From the NCBI GenBank assembly GCA_964526325.1, contig CAZGKM010000013.1:1-34113 (forward strand): 34,113 nt of DNA, given 5' to 3'. The number at the start of each line of letters is the position of its first letter. The stretch's first letter is position 1. Shown here piece by piece: positions 12,942 through 21,415 of the stretch. Made by a program: the position numbers and the translations under genes. The stretch comes from JACPHD01 sp964526325. Lineage in GTDB: Bacteria; Patescibacteriota; Patescibacteriia; Patescibacteriales; GWC2-42-12. The notes under the pieces were generated by a model. The model searched no databases and was not told the DNA's origin. It saw only the letters and a program-made list of their open reading frames with translations.

Positions 12942-14522
12942 ATGATTACGGAAAATAATATCGGTAAAAATGATAATACAATTTTAATCGGTGATTTTGG
13001 CAGCCAGGTTGTGCAACTAATTGCCAATAGATGCAGAAAGGCGGGCGCTTACTCGGAAATAATTCCGGCTAAGCTATTATTAGAAAAAGCGCGTGAAATA
13101 AAGCCGGCCGGTATTATAATTTCCGGCGGACCCGCCAGCGTTTATGAAAAAGGCGCGCCTACGGTCGAGAAAGATATTTTTAATTTAGGTATTCCAATTT
13201 TAGCGATATGCTATGGGCATCAATTAGTCGGTAATTTACTTGGCGGAAAAGTCGTACCCGGGCAAGGCGAATATGGATATCGCCAAATTAAGACTTTAAA
13301 TGCCTCAGAGACTTTATTTGAAGGCTTGCCGGAAAAAATTGTTGCTTGGATGAGCCATGGCGATCAGATCATAGAATTACCGCCGGGATTTGAAGTAATC
13401 GCCAAAAGCGAAACTTGTCCAATCGCCGCCATGATTAACCGCGAAAAAAGAATTATTACCGTCCAGTTTCATCCGGAAGTTGAACACACGCAGCATGGCC
13501 AGGAAATGATTAATTATTTCCTGAAGCAAATCTGCCGAATTACCGGCCGATGGACCATGCTGTCTTTTAAGGATAGGGCAATAAAAAAAATCAGAGAGCA
13601 ATTGGGAGAAAAAAATTATATTTTAATCGGCGTTAGCGGCGGAGTTGATAGTTCCGCTTTGTCGGTATTAAGCGCTTTGGCCGTCGGTGAACGGGCGATT
13701 TCGGTTTTCGTTAATAACGGCTTGCTTAGGAAAAATGAAGAAATTGAAGTACCGGCATATTTGCATAAGGCCGGCGTTAAGGTTGAAGTGGTTGATGCGG
13801 AGGATTTATTTTTATCCCGCTTATCGGGCGTGATTGATCCGGAACAAAAGAGAAAAATAATCGGCGCGACTTTTATTGAAGTATTTGAGAAAAAAGCCAA
13901 AGAAATTGAGCTTGAACGCGGAATAAAAATAGATTTTTTAGGCCAAGGTACGCTTTATCCGGATGTAATTGAATCGACTTCGGCTCATGGCGGTCCGACT
14001 GCGCGGATTAAATCGCATCATAACGTCGGCGGTTTGCCGGAGAAAATGGGATTAAAGCTGGTTGAACCATTTAGAGAAATTTTTAAAGATGAAGTTCGAG
14101 AATTGGCGCAGGAATTAGGCTTGCCTAAAGAAATTTGGGCGCGCCATCCTCATCCCGGACCGGGCCAAGCTATTCGTTGCCTGGGAGAAGTAACGCGCGA
14201 GAAGCTCGCCATTTTAAAAGAAGTTGACGCGATTTTTATGGAAGAACTTCATAAAAGCGGCAAATATTATAAAGTTGGCCAAGCTTTTGCTGTTTTAACT
14301 TTAGACAGAAGCGTTGGCGTTGTGGGCGACGGGCGGGCGTATGATTATGTAATAGCTCTGCGTTCGGTAGATACGACCGTTTATATGACGGCTGATGTTT
14401 CCGATTTAGGCCATGAATTTTTATGCCGGATTGCCAACCGCATTATTAATGAAGTAAAAGGAGTGGGCCGCGCGGTTTATGATATAACCTCAAAGCCGCC
14501 GGGAACGATTGAATGGGAATAG
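12942..14522 (+). CDS. guaA: GMP synthase (glutamine-hydrolysing)
   Basis: GuaA converts XMP to GMP with glutamine and ATP. The 526 residues match the usual length (525). The class I glutamine amidotransferase half has the nucleophile elbow ILAICYGHQLV and the His/Glu pair in QFHPEVEHTQHG. The ATP pyrophosphatase half has the PP-loop GVSGGVDSS and GQGTLYPDVIES. The C-terminal dimerisation domain holds RHPHPGPGQAIRCLGE and ends KPPGTIEWE, the standard terminus. The N-terminus carries about 11 extra residues before ILIGDFGSQ. It is one of only two genes here that end in TAG. A strong terminator follows, so it is a single-gene unit. Confidence 0.97.
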   Translation: MITENNIGKNDNTILIGDFGSQVVQLIANRCRKAGAYSEIIPAKLLLEKAREIKPAGIIISGGPASVYEKGAPTVEKDIFNLGIPILAICYGHQLVGNLLGGKVVPGQGEYGYRQIKTLNASETLFEGLPEKIVAWMSHGDQIIELPPGFEVIAKSETCPIAAMINREKRIITVQFHPEVEHTQHGQEMINYFLKQICRITGRWTMLSFKDRAIKKIREQLGEKNYILIGVSGGVDSSALSVLSALAVGERAISVFVNNGLLRKNEEIEVPAYLHKAGVKVEVVDAEDLFLSRLSGVIDPEQKRKIIGATFIEVFEKKAKEIELERGIKIDFLGQGTLYPDVIESTSAHGGPTARIKSHHNVGGLPEKMGLKLVEPFREIFKDEVRELAQELGLPKEIWARHPHPGPGQAIRCLGEVTREKLAILKEVDAIFMEELHKSGKYYKVGQAFAVLTLDRSVGVVGDGRAYDYVIALRSVDTTVYMTADVSDLGHEFLCRIANRIINEVKGVGRAVYDITSKPPGTIEWE

Positions 14523-14544
14523 AATTATTAACTCATATTTCTTT

Positions 14545-14580
14545 AACTCGCAACTTATTTAATAAAGTTGCGAGTTTTTT
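14545..14580 (+). terminator. Rho-independent terminator of guaA
   Basis: AACTCGCAACTT (14545-14556) and AAGTTGCGAGTT (14565-14576) form a perfect 12-bp stem with an 8-nt loop, followed by Ts. Confidence 0.9.
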
Positions 14581-14602
14581 AGTTATGAGATAAAAAATAT
14601 TT

Positions 14603-14631
14603 TTGACAAATGTTAATTTTTAGGCTAAAAT
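14603..14631 (+). promoter_or_regulatory. Promoter of ileS
   Basis: TTGACA (14603-14608), 17 nt, TAAAAT (14626-14631). The predicted leader is only about 25 nt and carries no Shine-Dalgarno. Confidence 0.7.
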
Positions 14632-14662
14632 AAATAAATAATTCGTGGAATTTTTTTATATT

Positions 14663-17593
14663 ATGGCTAATAAAGAACAAGAAATAAAACAAGCTGATAC
14701 ACCTTTTCCGATTATGGAAGAGGAGGTTTTGAATTTTTGGGATAAAAATGAAATTTTTAAGAAATCTGTTGAAAAATCCGCGTCGCAAGGCGACTATGTT
14801 TTTTATGACGGCCCGCCATTCGGTACGGGCGAACCGCATTATGGACATTTACTTTCCAGTATTTCAAAAGACGTTATGCCTAGATTTTGGACTATGCAGG
14901 GCTACCGCGTTGAAAGGCGCTGGGGCTGGGATTGCCATGGGTTGCCGATTGAAAATATTATTGAACAAGATTTAAAAATCAGCGGTAAAAAAGAAATTGA
15001 AAAAATCGGCATAGATAAATTTTGCGAAACTTGCCGTTCACGGGTTTTGGAATACGCCGATATTTGGGAAGTAATGGTTAGGCGCATCGGCCGCTGGGTA
15101 GAATTCAAGAATTCTTATAAAACCATGGATGTAAATTATATGGAATCGGTTTGGTGGGCATTTAAGAATTTATGGGAGAAAGATTTGATATATCAGGGCC
15201 GGAAAGTGCAGCTTTATTGCCCGAGATGCGAAACCCCGATTTCCAATTTTGAAGTAGCCATGGACAATAGCTATAAAGAAATTACCGAAACCAGCGTGTA
15301 CGCTAAGTTTAAAGTCAAAAACGCGAAAGAAAAACTCGGTCTAGAGGGTGATGTGTACGTTTTAGCGTGGACTACTACGCCTTGGACTTTACCCGGCAAT
15401 ATCGCTTTGGCTGTGGGCGAAAAAATAGAATATATACTAATTAAAATTGGTAATAGTTATTATGTTTTAGCTAAAGAAAGATCGGAAGTTATTAAAGAAA
15501 ATTATAAAGCAGTCAAAGAATTTAAAGGTAAAGATTTGGTTGGTCTGGAATACGAGCCATTGTTTGAAGTGCCGGCGTTTAAAAATAGCGGCAAACCGGT
15601 TTATAAAATTTATGCGGCTGATTTCGTTACTACCGAAGACGGTACGGGCGTAGTGCATACGGCCGTAGTTTACGGCGAAGACGATTATAATCTTGGTTTA
15701 AAATATGACTTGCCGATTGTGCCTATGCTGGATGAAAAAGGGGTCTTTAATGAAACGGTACCGCAATTTAAAGGAGTGTATTTTAAAAAAGCCGATAAGT
15801 TGGTAATTGAAGATTTGGAAAAGCGGGGCTTGGTTTTTGCCACTGAAGCAACGGCCCACCCTTATCCTTTTTGCCATCGCTGCGATACTCAATTATTTTA
15901 CAATGCCATTCCGGCTTGGTTTATGGCGGTCAGCAAATTAAAAAAGAGGATGCTTGAGTTAAATAAAAAGATAAATTGGTTTCCCGAATATTTAAAAAAG
16001 GGCCGGTTCGCTTTAGGCATTGAGCAGGCGCCGGACTGGAATATTTCGCGCAACCGTTATTTTGGCACGCCGATCCCGGTTTGGCAATGCGATAAATGCG
16101 GCCGGATGGAAGTCGTTGGGTCGGTTAAAGAATTGGAAGAAAAGAGCGGCGTGAAAAATATAAACGATATACATATTCATAAAGTGAGCGATTTAAATTG
16201 GTTATGCGCTAAATGCGACGGCAACATGAAACGCATCAGCGAAGTATTGGATTGCTGGGTTGAATCCGGCTCCATGTCTTTCGCCCAGATGCATTATCCG
16301 TTTGAAAACAAGGAAAAATTTGAAGCCAATTTTCCGGCGCAATTTATCAGCGAATATATTTCGCAGACCAGAGCCTGGTTTTATGTCATGCATGTCATGT
16401 CCGTGGCTTTGTTTGACTCCAACAGTTTTGAAAACGTTATTGCCACGGGCGTAATTCTAAATGAAAAAGGCGATAAGATGAGCAAGTCCAAAAAGAATTA
16501 TCCCGACCCCTGGAAAGTGATTAATGAATACGGCGTGGACGCACTGCGTTTTTATTTAATGAGTTCGGCGGTTATGCAGGCGGAAAATTTATTTTTTAAT
16601 GAGCGTGATTTAAGGGATATTTTTAGAAAAAATATCATGATACTTTGGAATATTTTTAAATTTTATGAAATGTACCAGAAAGAAGCCGAGGCCGGAGAAT
16701 ATTCAAAACAACGAAGCGGCAACGTGCTTGATAAATGGATATTGGCCAAGCTGAATGTTTTATCCATGGACGTGACCGAAAATATGAAAACCTATAATTT
16801 ACCTAAAGCTACCCGGCCGATTAGTGATTTTATTAATGACTTTTCAACTTGGTATCTAAGAAGATCGCGCGATAGATTTAAATCTGACGATAAAATTGAC
16901 CAAAAAGCGGCGATTGCTACGACTAAATTTATTTTATTGGAATTAGCTAAAATTATCGCTCCGGTTATGCCGTTCATATCCGAAACCATCTGGCAAAAAG
17001 TTACCGGCTATAATTTTAAAGATGAAAATAAGTCGGTGCATTTAGCTGATTGGCCGCTTTTTAACGACCCTATGGAAAAAGAGGATAAGGAAATTACAGA
17101 ACAGATGGAAGAAGTGAGAAAAATTGTAGAGTTAGGCTTAAAAGCGCGCGATGAAGCCGGAATAAAAGTTAGACAACCGTTACAGAAATTTTCAATTTTA
17201 AATTACCAATTTTCAATTAGTGAAGATTATTTAAAATTAATAAAAGATGAGATTAATATTAAAGAAATAGTGGTAGTTAAAGGCAAGGGCGAATTAGCGG
17301 TTGAATTAGACACAATTATAACCGATGATTTAAAACTTGAGGGCTTAAAACGAGATATTATTCGGCTGGTTAACGCTAAGCGTAAGCAAGCCGGCTTGAC
17401 CGTAAATGATCTGTTAATTTTATATTGGGATAGTTCGGATGAAGAGACGGTTAAAGCCTGGGAGAAATTTTCTGCTGACATAGCGGCCGCAACCCTAAGT
17501 GTAAAAATTATTAGAGATATTGAAGCGCAGAAAGGCGGCCAGTCCGTTAAAGTGAATAATCAAAATTTAATAATTAATTTTAAAAATAAATAA
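14663..17593 (+). CDS. ileS: Isoleucyl-tRNA synthetase
   Basis: This class I aminoacyl-tRNA synthetase has 976 residues, slightly short for the family (about 940-1050). The HIGH motif appears as PHYGH within GPPFGTGEPHYGH (about 50-62). The KMSKS motif is GDKMSKSKKNYPDP (KMSKS near 605). The CP1 editing domain lies between, with LAWTTTPWTLPGN and GTGVVHTAVVYGEDD. A CDKCG/CAKCDG zinc pair before the catalytic core's second half, and the overall pattern, match the IleS type shared with archaea and eukaryotes (mupirocin-insensitive type). Residues about 841-853 (KFSILNYQFSIS) look like a repeat-derived insertion. ATG 14663 is preferred over GTG 14645. Confidence 0.95.
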   Translation: MANKEQEIKQADTPFPIMEEEVLNFWDKNEIFKKSVEKSASQGDYVFYDGPPFGTGEPHYGHLLSSISKDVMPRFWTMQGYRVERRWGWDCHGLPIENIIEQDLKISGKKEIEKIGIDKFCETCRSRVLEYADIWEVMVRRIGRWVEFKNSYKTMDVNYMESVWWAFKNLWEKDLIYQGRKVQLYCPRCETPISNFEVAMDNSYKEITETSVYAKFKVKNAKEKLGLEGDVYVLAWTTTPWTLPGNIALAVGEKIEYILIKIGNSYYVLAKERSEVIKENYKAVKEFKGKDLVGLEYEPLFEVPAFKNSGKPVYKIYAADFVTTEDGTGVVHTAVVYGEDDYNLGLKYDLPIVPMLDEKGVFNETVPQFKGVYFKKADKLVIEDLEKRGLVFATEATAHPYPFCHRCDTQLFYNAIPAWFMAVSKLKKRMLELNKKINWFPEYLKKGRFALGIEQAPDWNISRNRYFGTPIPVWQCDKCGRMEVVGSVKELEEKSGVKNINDIHIHKVSDLNWLCAKCDGNMKRISEVLDCWVESGSMSFAQMHYPFENKEKFEANFPAQFISEYISQTRAWFYVMHVMSVALFDSNSFENVIATGVILNEKGDKMSKSKKNYPDPWKVINEYGVDALRFYLMSSAVMQAENLFFNERDLRDIFRKNIMILWNIFKFYEMYQKEAEAGEYSKQRSGNVLDKWILAKLNVLSMDVTENMKTYNLPKATRPISDFINDFSTWYLRRSRDRFKSDDKIDQKAAIATTKFILLELAKIIAPVMPFISETIWQKVTGYNFKDENKSVHLADWPLFNDPMEKEDKEITEQMEEVRKIVELGLKARDEAGIKVRQPLQKFSILNYQFSISEDYLKLIKDEINIKEIVVVKGKGELAVELDTIITDDLKLEGLKRDIIRLVNAKRKQAGLTVNDLLILYWDSSDEETVKAWEKFSADIAAATLSVKIIRDIEAQKGGQSVKVNNQNLIINFKNK

Positions 17594-17629
17594 AAAAATT
17601 AACCAAGCCTTAAAAAAGGAGGTGTCGCC

Positions 17630-17866
17630 ATGTCAGGGATGGTAGTTATACAATTAAGGCAGAGTGTTTTCGGAAACGGCCTATCATGGGTTCCGGAAGA
17701 AGAAAGAAAAAAAATTTTGAACGCCACATTTTCGGCATATGATAATGGGTATTCGCTCATTATTAATTCTGATGAATTGGCGGTATTATCGGAGCCAGTA
17801 AGAGAACATTTTTCACGGCAGTGTGACGCGGTTTATTTAAGTTGCAATGATGCCACTATATTATAA
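17630..17866 (+). CDS. Small protein of unknown function
   Basis: This 78-residue protein is not recognised. It has no membrane segment. The N-terminal MVVIQLRQSVFGNGLSW and the central ERKKILNATFSAYDNGYSLIIN suggest a small alpha/beta fold, and two Cys occur near the end. The start is firm: AGGAGGTG (17617-17624), with five bases between it and the ATG. It lies 37 bases after ileS and may be cotranscribed, yet unlike ileS it has a strong ribosome site. A very stable hairpin follows its stop. Confidence 0.6.
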   Translation: MSGMVVIQLRQSVFGNGLSWVPEEERKKILNATFSAYDNGYSLIINSDELAVLSEPVREHFSRQCDAVYLSCNDATIL

Positions 17867-17885
17867 GGCTTTATGGCGGCATCAA

Positions 17886-17930
17886 GGTGAGCGCGGGAAA
17901 TAATGGATCCCCATATTTCCTGCGCTCACC
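17886..17930. repeat. Very stable 17-bp hairpin without a T-run
   Basis: GGTGAGCGCGGGAAATA (17886-17902) pairs with TATTTCCTGCGCTCACC (17914-17930), all Watson-Crick apart from one G-U. The short loop includes GGATCC. No U-tract follows, so it is not a standard terminator. It could protect mRNA ends, be a repeat, or bind a protein. Confidence 0.6.
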
Positions 17931-17981
17931 ACCAATCTTACATTTTATTGATAACAAGCAATTTATTTTTAATACTATAAT

Positions 17982-18998
17982 ATGACAAAAGCCTTAGCGC
18001 TATTATCAGGCGGACTGGATTCAATATTGGCGGCGCGCGTTTTAATGGAGCAAGGCGTTGAGGTTGTCGGCTTGAGTTTTAAAAGTAATTTTTTTAGCGC
18101 TAATCAAGCGAAAAAATCAGCCGATGAATTAGGTATAAAATTAATTGTGGTTGATTTTTCCGATGAACATTTAATTTTGGTAAAAAATCCGGCACATGGT
18201 TATGGAAAAAATATGAACCCCTGCATTGATTGCCACGGTTTAATGCTAAAAAAAGCTAAAGAGATAATAGAAAAAGAAGGATTTGATTTTGTGGCTACCG
18301 GCGAAGTTTTAGGGCAAAGACCTATGTCGCAAAATAAGCAAGCTTTAGATATTGTAGAAAAAATTTCCGGGCTAGAGGGAAGGTTAGTCAGGCCGATGTC
18401 GGCAAAACTTTTGGATATCAGCGAACCGGAAAAACAGGGGAAATTAATCAGGGGCAAATTGCTTGATGTAAGCGGCCGGTCGCGCCAGCGCCAGCTTGAG
18501 CTCATAAAAAAATATAGCATTAAACAATATGCTAGTCCGGGCGGCGGCTGTCTTTTAACCGATCCGGCGTTTAGCGAAAAACTACTTAAAATTCTTGAAT
18601 ATTGGCCTGATTGCGTCGGTAACGACATTGAATTATTGAAAAATGGCAGAATATTCTGGTTTAAAAATCAGCTTAATAAAAATATTTTAGTTGTAGTTGG
18701 CAGAGATCAAAAAGAAAACGAACAGCTGAAAAAAACAGCCAGCCAAGGCGATACATTGCTAGAATTAGTTGACGAGAATGGGCCGACGAGCTTAATAAGA
18801 GAAAAAGAGTCTGAAGTAAAAAGCAAGAGTGAAGTACGAGAAATAGAAGCGCCAAAGGAGCTGAAGATGAGTGAGTTAAAATTAGGCGAGCTAAAAAGCG
18901 AGGAAAAGATAATTGAACTGGTGGCTATGCTTACCGGTTATTACGCTACTAAAGCCAGAGGTAAAAAAGTAAAGATAGAAATTAATTCTGTTAAATAA
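17982..18998 (+). CDS. PP-loop tRNA thiolation-type enzyme (ThiI/MnmA-like, COG0482-related)
   Basis: The PP-loop SGGLDS (9-14) opens an adenylating ATPase domain. NPCIDCHGLMLKKA (C81, C84), ATGEVLGQRPMSQ and ASPGGGCLLTDP (C190) are hallmarks of a ThiI/MnmA-related family, often annotated as tRNA 4-thiouridine synthase, that lacks the THUMP domain. C81 or C84 with C190 could carry the persulfide sulfur. The C-terminal part (about 309-335, ELVAMLTGYYATKARGKKVKIE) resembles the NFACT-R/DUF814-like tail of such proteins. Residues 274-308 are a charged low-complexity insert (EVKSKSEVRE, ELKMSELKLGELK) that may come from repeat expansion. The exact modification (s4U or s2U) cannot be told. 338 residues. 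Confidence 0.75.
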   Translation: MTKALALLSGGLDSILAARVLMEQGVEVVGLSFKSNFFSANQAKKSADELGIKLIVVDFSDEHLILVKNPAHGYGKNMNPCIDCHGLMLKKAKEIIEKEGFDFVATGEVLGQRPMSQNKQALDIVEKISGLEGRLVRPMSAKLLDISEPEKQGKLIRGKLLDVSGRSRQRQLELIKKYSIKQYASPGGGCLLTDPAFSEKLLKILEYWPDCVGNDIELLKNGRIFWFKNQLNKNILVVVGRDQKENEQLKKTASQGDTLLELVDENGPTSLIREKESEVKSKSEVREIEAPKELKMSELKLGELKSEEKIIELVAMLTGYYATKARGKKVKIEINSVK

Positions 18999-19077
18999 TA
19001 TTTTATCGCGGTAAAGTTATTCAATGGATTGACAGGTAAAAAAATAAAATTAATTTAAATAATATTAATATAAACTT

Positions 19078-20235
19078 ATGCTAAAAACGAAAATTAATAT
19101 CGTGCAGACGGTAAATAATATTTTTAACGGCGCAATCGAAAAAGGCGCCAGCGACATTCATATTGAAATAGCCGAAGAAGAAATAGTTGTAAGATACAGA
19201 GTTGACGGCGAGTTGCGCACTATTTTACAAACCGATCTGGAAATCGCCGAACCTCTTATTTCCAGGATTAAAATAATGTCCGGGCTTGAAACTACCGGCC
19301 TGCCAAGGCCGCAGGAAGGAAAAATAAGATTTCCCTATAAAGACAGAGACGTGGATTTAAGGGTTTCGGTTTTTCCTATTTCTTCGGGAGAAGCGGTTGT
19401 TGTCAGAATTTTGGAAAGCTTGGATATTTTCACCGATTTTACCAAAATGGGATTTTTACCGGAGCAAGCGTCTATTGTTGAAGCGGAAATAAGAAGGCCA
19501 TATGGTTTGATTTTAGTTACCGGTTCTAACGGCAGCGGAAAATCGACTACTTTATTTTCCTTTTTAAATAAATTAAATGATCCGACCAAAAGCCTCGTTA
19601 CCTTAGAAGACCCGATTGAAAGAAAGTTGGCCATGGTAAGGCAAACTCAAATTAATCCCGAGATAGGACTTACTTTTGCCGAAGGGCTTAAATTTTTATT
19701 AAGGCAAGACCCGGATATTATCATGGTTGGAGAAATCAGAGACAAAGATACTGCCAATATTTCCGTTCAAGCGGCTATAACCGGTCATTTGGTTATGTCT
19801 ACGGTTCATACCAATAACGCGGCTGGGGCAATTATCAGACTGCTTAATATGGGAATTGAGCCTTATCTGTTGGCGTCAACGGTAAGAATGGTTACAGCGC
19901 AAAGATTAGCCAGAAAAAATTGTCCCCATTGCCTTGAAGAAATTATGCCCTCTCCCCGTTTGCTCGAGAGAATTAAAGCGCCAAAAAATTGTAAATTTTT
20001 TAAATCAAAAGGCTGTGAAATTTGTGAATTTAAAGGGGCTAAGGGAAGAATAGCTTTGCATGAAGTTTTAAAAATAAGTAAAAATATTAATAATCTTATC
20101 ATGAATAATCCTACGGATATACAAATAGAAGAAGCGGCCAAGAACGAGGGCATGTTAACTTTAAGAGAGGTTGCGTTGAAAAAAATTAACGAAGGTATTA
20201 TAACTATAGAAGAGGCGTTAAGATGGATTGAGTAA
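19078..20235 (+). CDS. GspE/PilT-like secretion ATPase, short form
   Basis: This 385-residue hexameric secretion ATPase lacks the N-terminal MshEN/GspE-N domain, so it resembles PilT in length. Its zinc cysteines (CPHC and CEIC), however, are those of GspE/PilB. The N2 domain begins GASDIHIEIAEEEIVVRYRVDG. The Walker A is GSNGSGKST, where GPTGSGKTT is usual. The Asp box is LEDPIE, Walker B is DPDIIMVGEIRD, and the His box is TGHLVMSTVHTNNA. All catalytic positions are kept. It probably drives assembly or retraction of a type IV pilus-like machine at the inner membrane. The second such ATPase at 23370 is full length, so the pair may act as motor and counter-motor. No Shine-Dalgarno. Confidence 0.88.
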   Translation: MLKTKINIVQTVNNIFNGAIEKGASDIHIEIAEEEIVVRYRVDGELRTILQTDLEIAEPLISRIKIMSGLETTGLPRPQEGKIRFPYKDRDVDLRVSVFPISSGEAVVVRILESLDIFTDFTKMGFLPEQASIVEAEIRRPYGLILVTGSNGSGKSTTLFSFLNKLNDPTKSLVTLEDPIERKLAMVRQTQINPEIGLTFAEGLKFLLRQDPDIIMVGEIRDKDTANISVQAAITGHLVMSTVHTNNAAGAIIRLLNMGIEPYLLASTVRMVTAQRLARKNCPHCLEEIMPSPRLLERIKAPKNCKFFKSKGCEICEFKGAKGRIALHEVLKISKNINNLIMNNPTDIQIEEAAKNEGMLTLREVALKKINEGIITIEEALRWIE

Positions 20236-20281
20236 TATTATTAACTAATAAAGGCTATTTTTAGCCATAAAATATAAATCT

Positions 20282-20839
20282 ATGACTACATTACTCTGGG
20301 TTATTTTAGCGGTTATTGCCGTAGCTATCGGGGCGATAATCGCTATGTACAACGGTTTAATTCGCCTAAAAGTGCGCGTTGATGAAGCCTGGTCGGATAT
20401 TGATGTGCAATTAAAAAGGCGCTATGATTTAATTCCTAATTTAGTGGAAACGGTTAAAGGCTATGCGGCTCATGAAAAAGAAACTTTAGACAGCGTAATT
20501 AAGGCGCGCAACACGGCTATGCAGGCCGGTTCAGGCGAGGCTAAAGCGCAAGCGGAAAATGCTTTAAGCCAAACTTTAAAATCAATTTTTGCCTTGGCTG
20601 AAAGCTATCCGAATTTAAAAGCTAATGAAAATTTTCTTGAACTGCAAAGAGAATTAACCGATACTGAAGATAAAATTCAGGCCGCCCGAAGATTTTATAA
20701 CGGCAATGTGCGCGATTTCAATACAAAATTACAAGTTTTCCCTACTAATATAATCGGCAATATGCTCGGTTTTAAAGACAGGGAATTTTTTGGCATTGAA
20801 GATCAGAAGCAAAAGGAAGCGGTCCAAGTCAAATTTTAG
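20282..20839 (+). CDS. lemA: LemA family membrane protein
   Basis: Residues 3-25 form one transmembrane helix with an N-out, C-in or reverse topology that cannot be fixed from sequence. The conserved LemA core follows: LKVRVDEAWSDIDVQLKRRYDLIPNL, AHEKETLDSVIKARN, the helical middle, ALAESYPNLKANENFLELQREL and ARRFYNGNVRDFNTKLQVFPTNII. 185 residues is the normal length. LemA is a coiled-coil-rich membrane protein of unclear function that often neighbours the HtpX protease. That pairing holds here, with a zinc-ribbon gene inserted between them. The gene ends in TAG, and the next start lies eight bases on. Confidence 0.93.
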   Translation: MTTLLWVILAVIAVAIGAIIAMYNGLIRLKVRVDEAWSDIDVQLKRRYDLIPNLVETVKGYAAHEKETLDSVIKARNTAMQAGSGEAKAQAENALSQTLKSIFALAESYPNLKANENFLELQRELTDTEDKIQAARRFYNGNVRDFNTKLQVFPTNIIGNMLGFKDREFFGIEDQKQKEAVQVKF

Positions 20840-20847
20840 CTTAACAT

Positions 20848-21411
20848 ATGAAATGCCCAGAATGCTTATTGGAAATGACGGAAGTAAAAACGTCCAGCCA
20901 TTATGGCAATGCGGTTGTTTTAGATCAATGCAACAAATGCGGCGGTTTATGGCTGGACGAATTAGAATTATATAGGGCTAAGCTTGGCGTAGCTCAAGAA
21001 ATTGAAAAAGAGTTGGATGTGCAAAAACTGAGAAAATTTACAACCTTTGAACATCAGAGTTTGTTTTGCCCAAAAGATAATAGCCAACTGAAATTATTGC
21101 GCGATTATAATTTTCCTAAAAATATTCAAGTAGAAATATGCCCTAAATGCCGGGGTTTTTGGTTTAATTACGGTGAATTCAGCCAATTTCAAAATGAAAG
21201 GATAAAAAACTCAAAAATCAGAGAAGAAACAATAGATGAAAAAAATAAGCGAGAGCAATTAAATAAAGAGCTGGGAGATAAAATTATTAGCGCGCTAAAA
21301 TTAAGCCATGAGTTTGAAGCGGAAAAAATAAAAGAAAACGACAGAAAAGTTGTTGAAAGCATAATTTATATTATTTGGCTGTTAATAAGAATATTTTTGG
21401 GAAGAAGATAA
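20848..21411 (+). CDS. Zinc-ribbon (zf-TFIIB type) protein with C-terminal membrane segment
   Basis: Two zf-TFIIB-like ribbons are visible. The first is complete: C3/C6 (MKCPEC) and C28/C31 (CNKCGGLWLDELEL). The second has C74 (LFCPKDNS), with Asp at the place of the second Cys, and C98/C101 (CPKCRGFWFNYGEF), so it may bind zinc with only three Cys or not at all. A charged helix (about 115-160) leads to a hydrophobic C-terminal segment (VESIIYIIWLLIRIFLG) that probably anchors the 187-residue protein. The function of this family is not known. It sits between lemA (8 bases) and htpX (4 bases), so a role in the same membrane-proteolysis module is likely but inferred. Confidence 0.8.
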   Translation: MKCPECLLEMTEVKTSSHYGNAVVLDQCNKCGGLWLDELELYRAKLGVAQEIEKELDVQKLRKFTTFEHQSLFCPKDNSQLKLLRDYNFPKNIQVEICPKCRGFWFNYGEFSQFQNERIKNSKIREETIDEKNKREQLNKELGDKIISALKLSHEFEAEKIKENDRKVVESIIYIIWLLIRIFLGRR

Positions 21412-21415
21412 ATTT

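Noticed and set aside
17976..17981. TATAAT directly before the ATG of the PP-loop enzyme, as a promoter
   Set aside because: Transcription would start inside the gene. In this AT-rich sequence the word is probably chance.
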